Shown here: positions 30,253-38,138 of the stretch, piece after piece | Layout: every line of letters starts with the position of its first letter | Position numbering within the stretch: the first letter of the stretch is position 1 | Assembly: GCA_963835685.1 (NCBI GenBank) | Contig: CAWIGI010000013.1 | Span: 62,001 to 126,000 of the forward strand | Reading direction: 5' to 3' | DNA from: DATAGF01 sp963835685 | Lineage (GTDB): Bacteria; Actinomycetota; Thermoleophilia; Miltoncostaeales; Miltoncostaeaceae | DNA length: 64,000 nt | Program-made: the position numbers and the translations under genes | Notes under the pieces: model-generated | Databases searched by the model: none | What the model was told of the DNA's origin: nothing | The model's input: only the letters and a program-made list of their open reading frames with translations

Positions 30253-31809
30253 CTCCCCGGTCCGCCGCCGGCGGCCTCTGGCGAGGGACCGGAGCGCGCC
30301 GGTGCCCTCGGCCAGCTCCGGCGCGGCCAGGGCTCGCGCGGCGACCACGACGACCGAGAGGGCCACGAGCGCCTTGATCACGAGCCGCCCCGCGACCTCC
30401 AGCGAGGGTAGGTCGTCGGTGGGCAGGGCGAGGTCGAGCAGGAGCGCCGCGGCCGCGCCCGCCGCTGCGGCCGCCAGCAGCCGGGCCTGGCGGGCTGCGA
30501 GCCCGCGCAGGTCGAGGGCGGGGAAGTGGTGGCGCAGGCGCGCGAGCAGCATGGCCGCGTTCGCGAACACGCCGAGGGTCGCGGCGAGCGCGAGCCCTCC
30601 CTGCTCCAGGGGCCCGAGCAGGATCACGTCGAGGACGATCGTCAGGCCGACGGTCACGACCGTGATCCAGAGGATGTCGCGCTGCAGGTTCGCGGCCGAG
30701 AGCGTCCGGTTGAGCAGCAGCGACAGGAACGCCGGCCAGGTGCCGAGGGCGTACCAGACCAGCGCCGGCTCGATCTCGGCCACGCAGTCCTCACCGCAGG
30801 CCTCGCGCTGGAAGGCGAGCTGGGCAACCTCGCCCGCCCAGATCGCCAGCAGCAGGGACACCGGGAACGCGAGCAGCCCGAGCAGGCCGGCCACGCGCCG
30901 GAAGGCGCCGAGCGCCTCGTCGTGCCGTCGCTCGGACATGAGCCGCGCGATGAGGGGGAAGAGGGGCGTCAGCAGCGGCAGCAGCAGGGCGGCGCGCGGC
31001 CCCTGCCCCACGGCGTTGGCGAAGCTGAGCGCCGCCACCCGGCCGGCCTCGAGGCTCGAGGCGAAGAGCTTGTCGGTGATGTTGTTGATCTGCTGGAGCA
31101 GGGAGGCCCCGAGCACGGGCAGGGCGAGCAGGGCGACCCCGGCCAGGCGCGGGTGGGTCAGCGCCGGCCGCGCCCGGGCCTCGCGCAGGAGGCGCCAGAA
31201 CTGCGGCAGCTGCAGCAGCACCTGGAGCGCCGCCCCCGCCGATACCCCCCACCCGGCTGCCTCGATCCCGATCGTGTCCTGCCCGGCGGCGATCCCGATG
31301 ATGATCCCGAGGTTGAACGCGACCCCGACGGCCGCGGGCCCGGCGAAGCGCCCGTGGATCTGGAGCATCGCGGTGAAGATCGCCGAGAAGCCCTGCAGGG
31401 CGATGGCCGGCGCCATGATGCGGATGAGCTCGGCCGTGTCCTCGGCGCGGGCGGGGTCGAGCTGGAAGATCGCCGCGGGGGCCTCGGGGAAGATCGCGGC
31501 GAGCGAGGAGAGGACCACGAGCACCAGCCCGGTCCAGGCCGCGAGCGCGCCGATCAGGCGCCAGGCGCTGCCGGTCCCGTGCTCGGCGCGCTCGCGCTGG
31601 AACACCGGGATGATGAGGGTCACGAGGGTGTAGAGGAGGACCGCCGCGACCGTGTTCACGATCAACAGGGAGTTGACGAAGGCGTCCGTGGCGCCCGTCG
31701 TCCCGTAGGCCGCGGCGAGCACGATCTCGCGGGCGAACCCGAGCAGCCGCGAGAGCAGCCCGAAGAGCGCGACGATCATCGCGGCCCGGGCCAGCCGGGC
31801 GACGGTCAC
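30250..31809 (-). CDS. MurJ/MviN-type lipid flippase
   Basis: MOP-superfamily membrane protein with about 14 spans. The 519-residue product starts MTVARLARAAMIVALFGLL and has the family pattern FAREIVLAAAYGTTGATDAFV in the first spans. MurJ flips lipid II; here the surrounding polysaccharide genes suggest it may instead, or also, export an undecaprenyl-linked repeat unit (a Wzx-like role). A two-Cys extracellular loop (REACGEDCVAE) near residues 337-347 is unusual. The start overlaps the propeller gene stop. Function between MurJ and Wzx cannot be decided from sequence alone. Confidence 0.82.
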   Translation of the reverse strand: MTVARLARAAMIVALFGLLSRLLGFAREIVLAAAYGTTGATDAFVNSLLIVNTVAAVLLYTLVTLIIPVFQRERAEHGTGSAWRLIGALAAWTGLVLVVLSSLAAIFPEAPAAIFQLDPARAEDTAELIRIMAPAIALQGFSAIFTAMLQIHGRFAGPAAVGVAFNLGIIIGIAAGQDTIGIEAAGWGVSAGAALQVLLQLPQFWRLLREARARPALTHPRLAGVALLALPVLGASLLQQINNITDKLFASSLEAGRVAALSFANAVGQGPRAALLLPLLTPLFPLIARLMSERRHDEALGAFRRVAGLLGLLAFPVSLLLAIWAGEVAQLAFQREACGEDCVAEIEPALVWYALGTWPAFLSLLLNRTLSAANLQRDILWITVVTVGLTIVLDVILLGPLEQGGLALAATLGVFANAAMLLARLRHHFPALDLRGLAARQARLLAAAAAGAAAALLLDLALPTDDLPSLEVAGRLVIKALVALSVVVVAARALAAPELAEGTGALRSLARGRRRRTGE

Positions 31810-33050
31810 CGCGGCACGAGCCCGTAGAGCGTCCGCACGCCCGTCAGGACGAGCAGGCCCCGCACGGCCACCGCTGGGCTGTAGCGCCCGTCGGGGAAGG
31901 TCCAGAGGGGGCGCCCGGTGCGCAGGTCGAGCGCCACCGTCCGTCCGTCGCGCGGGTCCCTCGCGAGGGTCGAGGCGTAGACCACGTCGCCGATCACCGA
32001 GGCCGAGCCCGAGATGCGCTCACCCGCGTCGAACGTCCAGCGCGGGCGCCCGGTGACGGCGTCCAGGGCGTGCACGCGCTGGTCGTAGCTGCCGACGATC
32101 ACGGCGCGGTCGGCGACGGCGGCGCTCGAGTAGACGAAGTCGTCGAGCACCCGCACCCAGGCGACCTCCCCGGTGTCCTCGTCGAGCGCGATCACGCGGC
32201 CGTTCACGTTGCCGATGAAGACCCGCCCGTAGGCCACCGCCGGGCCGGCGTAGAAGCGCCCGGCGCCGCGAAGGCGCGCTCCGGGGCTCTCGCGCTGCCA
32301 GGCGACCCGCCCGTCCGAGCGCCGGAACGCCGTGACGTGCCCGGCGTAGTCGCCGACGACCACGTTCGGCCCCGTCAGCGCCAGGCTGGCCTTGACGTCC
32401 CCCGCGGCCTCGGCGCTCCAGCGCACCCCCCCGGTGCGGACGTCCAGCCGCAGGACCCGCCCCGCGAGCGTCCCGACGTAGGCGCCCCCGTCCACGACGA
32501 GCGGCGACGACTCGACCGGCGACCCGACGCGCCGGCGCCACACCTGCCGCCCGTCGGCGGCGCGCAGCGCGACCACGTCGCCGCGGATGGTCGTGAACAG
32601 GGCGAGGTCGCCGGCGAGGGCGGGCGAGGAGGCGACCCGTCCGCGCAGCCGGACGCTCCACAGCCGCCGCCCGCCGTCCAGGTCGATCGCCATCGCCAGG
32701 CCCGCATTCGTGCCCACCACCGCCCGCCCCCCGCCGAGCACGGGAGGGAACTCCATCAGCGAGCCGGCGTCGTGCGACCACACCTGCCGGAACGGGGGCC
32801 GCAGGCGGAGCGCCGGGTTGGCGCGCGTCCGCCCGGCGTCGTACCCGTACTCCGGCCACGACCCCGCCGCGGCCGTCCCGCGGGGCGCCTCCGCCGCCTC
32901 GAAGCCCTCGGTCGTCCCCTCGACGCTGCCCGGGTCGAACCAGCCGCGGGCGAGGCCGAAGGCCAGGACCCCGCCCGCGATCAGCAGCGCGGCGGCCAGC
33001 CCGGCGAGGCCGAGCCAGAGGCGCCTACCGCGCCGGGGCAGGGTGGGCAT
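31806..33050 (-). CDS. Membrane-anchored PQQ-type beta-propeller protein
   Basis: The 414-residue product has one N-terminal membrane span (about 11-33) and then repeated propeller blades with the PQQ/BamB pattern (ALDEDTGEVAW, ALDAVTGRPRW, ALDLRTGRPLW). It would lie outside the membrane. No quinoprotein dehydrogenase active-site residues are apparent, so a scaffold or binding role is likelier. It is a paralogue of the lipoprotein at 33025-34452 over the whole propeller region, a tandem duplication with a changed anchor. ATG at 33050 overlaps the upstream gene by 26 bases. Confidence 0.78.
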   Translation of the reverse strand: MPTLPRRGRRLWLGLAGLAAALLIAGGVLAFGLARGWFDPGSVEGTTEGFEAAEAPRGTAAAGSWPEYGYDAGRTRANPALRLRPPFRQVWSHDAGSLMEFPPVLGGGRAVVGTNAGLAMAIDLDGGRRLWSVRLRGRVASSPALAGDLALFTTIRGDVVALRAADGRQVWRRRVGSPVESSPLVVDGGAYVGTLAGRVLRLDVRTGGVRWSAEAAGDVKASLALTGPNVVVGDYAGHVTAFRRSDGRVAWQRESPGARLRGAGRFYAGPAVAYGRVFIGNVNGRVIALDEDTGEVAWVRVLDDFVYSSAAVADRAVIVGSYDQRVHALDAVTGRPRWTFDAGERISGSASVIGDVVYASTLARDPRDGRTVALDLRTGRPLWTFPDGRYSPAVAVRGLLVLTGVRTLYGLVPR

Positions 33051-34452
33051 ACAGGTGCCGTGTGCCCACGAGGTACAGCGTCCTCCCGGCTCCCACGGCG
33101 GGCGAGTAGCGGCCCTCGTCGGTCTCGAAGCGCACGGCGCCGGTCCGCACGTCGAGCCCGTAGGTGCGCCGCGGCTGCCCGGGGGCGTACAGGCGCGCGG
33201 TGTAGACGACGCCGTCCACGACGGTGGCCGAGCCCGAGATCCTGCCGCCCACGTCGAAGGACCAGCGCACCGAGCCGTCGCCGAGGTCGAGGGCCTGGAA
33301 GCTGCCGTTGTAGGAGCCGACGTAGGCCGCCCCGTCGGCGATCGCGGCGGTCGAGTAGACGAAGGCGCCGCCGGTGGAGTGACGCCACCGCTCGCCGCCG
33401 TTCCGGGCGTCGACGGCGATGAGCGCCCCGCCCACGTCGCCGATCACGATGGTGTCCCCGCTGACGGCCGGGCCGCCGTAGAAGCGGGCACCGCCCGTGT
33501 ACGTCCAGCGCTCGGCGCCCGAGCGCGGGTCGAGGGCGTGCAGGTTGCCCGAGTAGTCGCCCACCACGATCAGCCCGTTCGCCAGGGCGGCGCTGCCCTT
33601 GATGTCGTCGGGCGCCTGGTAGCGCCAGCGCTGCTTCCCGGTGGCGGCGTCGACGGCGTGGAGGCCCCCCGCCCAGGTGCCGACGTAGACCAGCCCGTCG
33701 ACGACCAGCGGCGAGCTCTCGATCGGGCTGCCGGTCGAGAAGGTCCAGAGCGGGGTGCCCGCCCCCACGCCGTAGGCCACGAGCTGGCCGCCCATCGAGC
33801 TGACGATGGCCCGCCCGCCCGCGATCGCCGGGCTGGAGGCGATCTCCCCCTTCTGGCGCCGCGCCCAGACCACCGAGCCGTCGTCGGCGTCGAGGGCGTA
33901 CACGCGGCCCGAGTTCGTGCCGATGACCGCGAGGCCGTCGCTCACGGCGGGCGGGAACTCCAGGAGGGTGCGGCTCTCGAAGGTCCAGGCGGGCCGGCCG
34001 GCCGGCGGCGGCACCTTCACCGCGGGGACGTAGCGGTCGCGCGAGGCGCCGCCGCCGTACTCCGGGCTCTGGAGGCGTGGGTCGTAGAGGTCGACCGCGG
34101 CCGCGCCGTCGCGCACCCGCGCCCGCGCAGGCGTGTAGCGCGGCGCTGTCGCGGTCACCGCCGCCGTCCCCAGGGGCACCTCCGCCCGCCCGTCGTCGTC
34201 GGTCTGGGCCCGCGCCACGACGGCTCCACCGCGAAGCGCCTCCACGGCCGCGCCGGCGACCGGCGCGCCGGTGTCGCCGTCGGTCACCCGCACCGCCACG
34301 GGCGGCGCCTCGGGCGCCGTGGCCGGCGCCGTGGCCGGCGCCGTGGCCGGCGCGGTGGTCTCCGCGGCGTCGCCCCCCCCGCCGCCGCAGCCGGCGACGG
34401 CCAGCGCTGCGATCATCGCGCCCGCCGCCGCTGCGCTACGCCTCGGCCGCAC
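33025..34452 (-). CDS. Lipoprotein with carboxypeptidase-regulatory-like domain and PQQ-type propeller
   Basis: The 475-residue product has a lipoprotein signal with lipobox AVAGC (Cys22), a Pro-Ala-Thr spacer (about 34-48) encoded by a 12-base repeat, a small Ig-like carboxypeptidase-regulatory domain (VTDGDTGAPVAGAAVEAL), and then propeller blades with motifs such as YALDADDGSVVW and ALDPRSGAERW. It would be tethered to the outer face of the membrane. Its blades align with those of the adjacent membrane-anchored paralogue. A role in assembling or sensing the exported polymer is suggested only by location. Confidence 0.78.
   Translation of the reverse strand: MRPRRSAAAAGAMIAALAVAGCGGGGGDAAETTAPATAPATAPATAPEAPPVAVRVTDGDTGAPVAGAAVEALRGGAVVARAQTDDDGRAEVPLGTAAVTATAPRYTPARARVRDGAAAVDLYDPRLQSPEYGGGASRDRYVPAVKVPPPAGRPAWTFESRTLLEFPPAVSDGLAVIGTNSGRVYALDADDGSVVWARRQKGEIASSPAIAGGRAIVSSMGGQLVAYGVGAGTPLWTFSTGSPIESSPLVVDGLVYVGTWAGGLHAVDAATGKQRWRYQAPDDIKGSAALANGLIVVGDYSGNLHALDPRSGAERWTYTGGARFYGGPAVSGDTIVIGDVGGALIAVDARNGGERWRHSTGGAFVYSTAAIADGAAYVGSYNGSFQALDLGDGSVRWSFDVGGRISGSATVVDGVVYTARLYAPGQPRRTYGLDVRTGAVRFETDEGRYSPAVGAGRTLYLVGTRHLYAHPAPAR
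34321..34356. repeat. 12-base tandem repeat encoding Ala-Thr-Ala-Pro units
   Basis: Three tandem units of GGCCGGCGCCGT (the last with a base change) lie in the spacer of the propeller lipoprotein, preceded by a partial unit. They encode repeats of A-T-A-P. Tract length could vary among strains without breaking the frame. Confidence 0.8.
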
Positions 34453-35275
34453 GCCCCGCCGGGCTTCCTCGCCACACGAAGACCACGATCACGCCGACGA
34501 TGAACCCGATCACGGCGGCCAGCAGGACGGTGCGCGCACGGTTGGGCAGGCTGCTCGACGAGCTGGGGCTCCGTGCCAGGGAGACGACGTCCGGCTGGCC
34601 GTACTGGCGCTCCTTGACCAGGTTGAGGCGCTGCTCGGCGAGCTCGGTGGAGGCCACCTGGAGCTGCTGGCCGGCGCTCGACATCAGCGACTGGAGGAGG
34701 ATGGCCTGCTCGCCGCCCGGGTTCTGGGCCAGCTGGCGCCGGTAGCTCGCGAGCTCCGCCTCCAGGCGGTCGACCTGCGCCGACGAGCGGGCCACCGCCT
34801 CCTCGTAGGTGTCGACGATCTCGGCCGAGCTCTCGCGCGCCTGCTCGAGGATCGCCTCCGCGTAGAGGTTCGCGCCGCGCCGGGCGATGTCGCGGCTCTC
34901 GTCGGTGAAGGTGACGGTGGCGATCGTCGGCTGGTTGCCGACCGCGCCGCCGGGCGCCCGCGGGGCGGTGACCTCCACCCCGTCCCGCACCCGGCTCGGG
35001 CTCACGCCGAGCTCGCGCGCGACCCGGCCCACCAGGTTGTCGCCCGTCAGCGCCGTGGGCGCGGTGGCCGGGTTCGTGGTCGGCGTCGACACCGGGGTGC
35101 CCGAGATCGTGGTCGCCTGTCCCAGGTAGACCTCCGACTCGGCGACGTAGGTCGTGGAGGTCACGAAGGTCAGAATGAGGCCCACGAGCGCCGCGGCGAC
35201 GGTCGCCGCGAGGATGAGCCAACGGCCGCCCCACAGCACGCGGCCGTAGTCCCGGAGGGTGATCTCGCGCTCCAC
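34436..35275 (-). CDS. Wzz/YveK-type polysaccharide chain-length or export regulator
   Basis: The 279-residue product has two membrane spans (about 18-36 and 250-270) flanking a large extracytoplasmic region with predicted coiled coil (about 140-215), the architecture of Wzz and of the membrane half of polysaccharide co-polymerases. The N-terminal segment EITLRDYGRVLWGGRWLI fits the family. No tyrosine-kinase domain follows. GTG at 35275 sits nine bases after a TAGGGT element. It probably controls polymer length together with the ligase-like proteins of the locus. Confidence 0.83.
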   Translation of the reverse strand: MEREITLRDYGRVLWGGRWLILAATVAAALVGLILTFVTSTTYVAESEVYLGQATTISGTPVSTPTTNPATAPTALTGDNLVGRVARELGVSPSRVRDGVEVTAPRAPGGAVGNQPTIATVTFTDESRDIARRGANLYAEAILEQARESSAEIVDTYEEAVARSSAQVDRLEAELASYRRQLAQNPGGEQAILLQSLMSSAGQQLQVASTELAEQRLNLVKERQYGQPDVVSLARSPSSSSSLPNRARTVLLAAVIGFIVGVIVVFVWRGSPAGRAAEA

Positions 35276-35284
35276 GTCCGGCGG

Positions 35285-35290
35285 ACCCTA
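35285..35290 (-). promoter_or_regulatory. Putative leaderless -10 element of the Wzz-like gene
   Basis: Minus-strand TAGGGT shares its TAG with the stop codon of the ATP-grasp gene and ends nine bases before the GTG at 35275. It has the same sequence as the dnaN element. Confidence 0.4.
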
Positions 35291-36292
35291 GTGGACGCGC
35301 GTGAGGGGGGCGAGGCCGCGCGGTTCCCGCCTCAGGATGGTCTGGTCGAGGAACCGGGTCATGACGACCCCGGCCGCGTGGGCGCCCACGCGGGCCGGCG
35401 GCCGCTCGCCGGCCGCGATGGCGATGATCGTCTCCGGGTAGGCGGCACCGGCCGCCTGGGGCAGCGGGAAGGCGCCCCCGAAGCGGGTGTTGATGTCGGT
35501 GATGCCGAGGATCGCCGGTCCCTCGCGGAAGCACTGGACGGTGCTGGGCCCGGCGAGGCCGAGCGCGGCGACCGTCGCCGCGCCGAGCTCGGTGAGCTGG
35601 GGGTCGTCGAGGGTCTCGCCCTTGATCTGCTCGCCGCCCTTGGCCTGGATCATCCTGCGCGGCACGGCCCCGAGTGGGCGGCCGTCGAGGTCGCCGAGGC
35701 AGTCGATGCTGAACTCCACACCTGGCAGCGCCTGCTGGATGACGCTCTCCGCCGGCGTGTAGCGCAGGAAGAACGCGAGCTCGTCCGGATCGGCGCAGCG
35801 GTAGATGTGGCGCGCCGCGAAGCCCAGACGCGGCTTGACCAGCACCGGGTACGGCAGGGCGGCCGGGTCGGCGTCGCCGGGCAGCCAGGTCGGCGGCGAC
35901 TGCAGTCCCGCCCGCTCCAGCATCAGGTGGCACTCCCACTTGTCCTGGCAGCCGAGGGCGACCTCGGGGCTGGGCAGGAACACGCGGGCCCCGGCCTCCT
36001 CGATGGCGGGCGCCGCCCGCGCCAGCAGCACCGGGTCGAGGTCGGTCAGCGGCAGCACCGCCCGCACCCCCTCGCGCCGGCACGCGTCGGCGACGGCGCG
36101 CCCGTACCGTGGGTCGGAGACCGGGGGCAGCTCGACGGCGCCGTCGGCCGCGAACAGCGACGGCGACAGCGGGTCGAGGTCGCTCACCAGCACCCTGCCG
36201 TCGTGCTCGTTCCCGTCGAGGGCCTCGCGGAAGGCCCTCACGATGTCCACGCGCTGGCCGGCGCAGGTCAGCAGCACCGAGACGTCAGCCAT
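35288..36292 (-). CDS. ATP-grasp ligase, CarB-like
   Basis: The 334-residue product has a pre-ATP-grasp Rossmann-like N-terminus (VSVLLTCAGQRVDIVRAF, SDLDPLSPSL) and an ATP-grasp core with PYPVLVKPRLGFAARHIY, the hinge Glu region and a metal-binding end ITDINTRFGGAFPL. The family joins a carboxylate to an amine or thiol through an acyl-phosphate. In a polysaccharide locus it could add an amino acid or similar group to a sugar, but the substrate is unknown. ATG at 36292 overlaps the sugar-transferase stop. Confidence 0.75.
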   Translation of the reverse strand: MADVSVLLTCAGQRVDIVRAFREALDGNEHDGRVLVSDLDPLSPSLFAADGAVELPPVSDPRYGRAVADACRREGVRAVLPLTDLDPVLLARAAPAIEEAGARVFLPSPEVALGCQDKWECHLMLERAGLQSPPTWLPGDADPAALPYPVLVKPRLGFAARHIYRCADPDELAFFLRYTPAESVIQQALPGVEFSIDCLGDLDGRPLGAVPRRMIQAKGGEQIKGETLDDPQLTELGAATVAALGLAGPSTVQCFREGPAILGITDINTRFGGAFPLPQAAGAAYPETIIAIAAGERPPARVGAHAAGVVMTRFLDQTILRREPRGLAPLTRVH

Positions 36293-36933
36293 CGGGCGCC
36301 TCCGGCCCGGCCAGGTCGAAGCCGCCGCGCTCGCCGATGTAGGTGCCGCCGCGCCGGAGCACCACGCGCGTGGTGCGGGCGAGGATGGCCAGGTCGCCCC
36401 TGAAGCTCCAGCCGTCCACGTAGGCGAGGTCGATCTCGATCCGCTCGGACCACGGGATGGCGTTGCGGCCGCTCACCTGGGCCAGCCCGGTCAGCCCCGG
36501 CCGCGCCAGCAGCCGCCGCCGCTGGCGCGCGTCGTAGCGCTCCAGCTGCGATGCGACCGTGGGCCGCGGCCCGACCAGGCTCATGTCGCCGCGGATCACG
36601 TTCCAGAGCTGAGGCAGCTCGTCGAGGGACAGCCGGCGCAGGGCCCGCCCCGCGCGGGTGATGCGCTCGTCACCGGCGCTCACCGCCAGGCCCGCGCCCA
36701 TGCCCTCGGCCCCGACGACCATGGTGCGGAACTTCAGCAGGGTGAACGGCGCGCCGGCGTAGCCGACGCGGCGCTGGCGGTAGAGGGCGGGCCCCGGCGA
36801 GTCGGTGCGCACCCAGAGGGCGATCCCGGCCATCACGGGCGCGGTCGCCAGCGCCAGCGGGACCGCGAGGGCGAGGTCGGTCGCCCGCTTGGCCCGCCCC
36901 CCACCGGTCCGGGTCGGGTGTCTGCCCGATCAC
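36285..36933 (-). pseudogene. Undecaprenyl-phosphate sugar-phosphate transferase, apparent frameshift
   Basis: Monotopic transferase that starts polymer synthesis by moving a sugar-phosphate to undecaprenyl phosphate. The C-terminal 183 residues are intact: LLKFRTMVVGAEGM, LDELPQLWNVIRGDMS, SLVGPRPT and ARPGLTGLAQVSGR. The N-terminal segment AKRATDLALAVPLALATAPV is in frame but has no start codon. Dropping one base from the six-base G run (36897-36902) joins it to GTG 36933, which overlaps the previous stop as GTGA, giving 215 residues. A consensus error is the simplest explanation; otherwise synthesis would start at GTG 36839 or ATG 36836. Confidence 0.85.
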
Positions 36934-38138
36934 GCAAGCGATTCCACCGTCTGGACGAAGCGAGCGGCGAGCGCCGCTCGGTCGTAGTGGGCGAGCGCAT
37001 AGCTGCGGCCGCGCTCGCCCATCCGGCGTGCCGCCTCGCGGTCGGCCGCCAGGCGGCGGATCGCCCCCGCCAGCGCCCGGCCGTCCTCGGGCGGCACCGC
37101 CACCCCGCAGTCCGCGCGCTCGACCATCCGGGTGAGCTCGCCGGATGGGGCCGACGCGACGATCGGGCGTCCGGCGCCCAGGTAGTCGAAGGCCTTGTTG
37201 GGGAGCGCGCCGGCGAAGAGGGGGTTGTCCTGGTAGGGCAGGACGCAGGCGTCGGCGCGCGCGAGCCAGGAGGGCACCTCGCGCCTGGGCACGGGGTCGA
37301 CGAACGCGACGTTGTCCAGCCCCCGCAGCCGCGCCGACTCGACCAGCGCGCGCTTGCGGTCGCCGTTGCCCACCAGCACCAGGCGCACCTCCGGGTCGTC
37401 GCGCAGCTCGGCGGCCGCGTCGAGGATCGTCTCGAGGGAGCTGTAGGTCCCGTGCGCGCCGACGTACATCGCGACGAAGGCGCCGTCGGGCACGGGGGCC
37501 GCGGCCGGCCGCGCCCCGTTGCCCAGGTCCAGATCGACGCCGTTCGTGATCACCACGACCTTCGACGGTGGGACGTCGTGCCGCACCAACCCATCCCGGA
37601 TGCCCTCGGTGACCGCGACGATGCGGTCGGCCCGCCGCTCGCAGAAGGCCTCGAGCCGCCGTGCGAGCGCGATGGCGCGGCGATCGCGGATCAGGCCCAT
37701 CGCGATGGCCGACTCCGGCCAGAGGTCGCGCACCTCCAGCAGGAATCGCGCGCCGCGGGCCCGGGCGAGGGCGGCCGCGGCCGCGGCCGCGGGCAGCGAG
37801 GGGGACGAGGCGACCACCACGTCCGGGCGCGGCGCCCGGGCGCCGGCCACGACCGACCACCAGGCGAACGTGCCGTAGCTGGCGAGCCGCGAGCGCAGGT
37901 CGCGGCCGTAGCCCGGGGTCGAGTAGGTGCGCCAGACGTCGAGGCCGTCCTCGACCTCGTGCACGATCCGCCTGCCCCGGTAGGCCTCGGGGATCGTCCG
38001 CTCCTTGTGCTGGACGTAGGAGGTGACGACGGCGACCTCGTGGCCGGCGCGCGCGAGGGCCCGCGTGTGCTGCCAGTGGCGGACCCCGCCGGGCTGGTCG
38101 GCGCTCACGAAGTACTGCGACACGTAGAGCACCCTCAC
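36930..38138 (-). CDS. GT4 glycosyltransferase (WbuB-like)
   Basis: Cytoplasmic GT-B enzyme that adds a sugar to a lipid-linked intermediate. The 402-residue product begins VRVLYVSQYFVSADQPGGV and carries a GT4 C-terminal site (VYVGAHG-type loop, PNKAFDYLGAGRPIVAS). The long N-terminal domain with EVRDLWPESAIAMGL is typical of WbuB-type fucosamine transferases; the donor here is unknown. GTG at 38138 overlaps the upstream stop, and the stop overlaps the sugar-transferase start. Confidence 0.85.
   Translation of the reverse strand: MRVLYVSQYFVSADQPGGVRHWQHTRALARAGHEVAVVTSYVQHKERTIPEAYRGRRIVHEVEDGLDVWRTYSTPGYGRDLRSRLASYGTFAWWSVVAGARAPRPDVVVASSPSLPAAAAAAALARARGARFLLEVRDLWPESAIAMGLIRDRRAIALARRLEAFCERRADRIVAVTEGIRDGLVRHDVPPSKVVVITNGVDLDLGNGARPAAAPVPDGAFVAMYVGAHGTYSSLETILDAAAELRDDPEVRLVLVGNGDRKRALVESARLRGLDNVAFVDPVPRREVPSWLARADACVLPYQDNPLFAGALPNKAFDYLGAGRPIVASAPSGELTRMVERADCGVAVPPEDGRALAGAIRRLAADREAARRMGERGRSYALAHYDRAALAARFVQTVESLA

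Noticed and set aside
31806..34452. Quinoprotein alcohol dehydrogenases
   Set aside because: The blades match the general PQQ/BamB pattern, but no dehydrogenase active-site residues or cofactor-cage features were seen.
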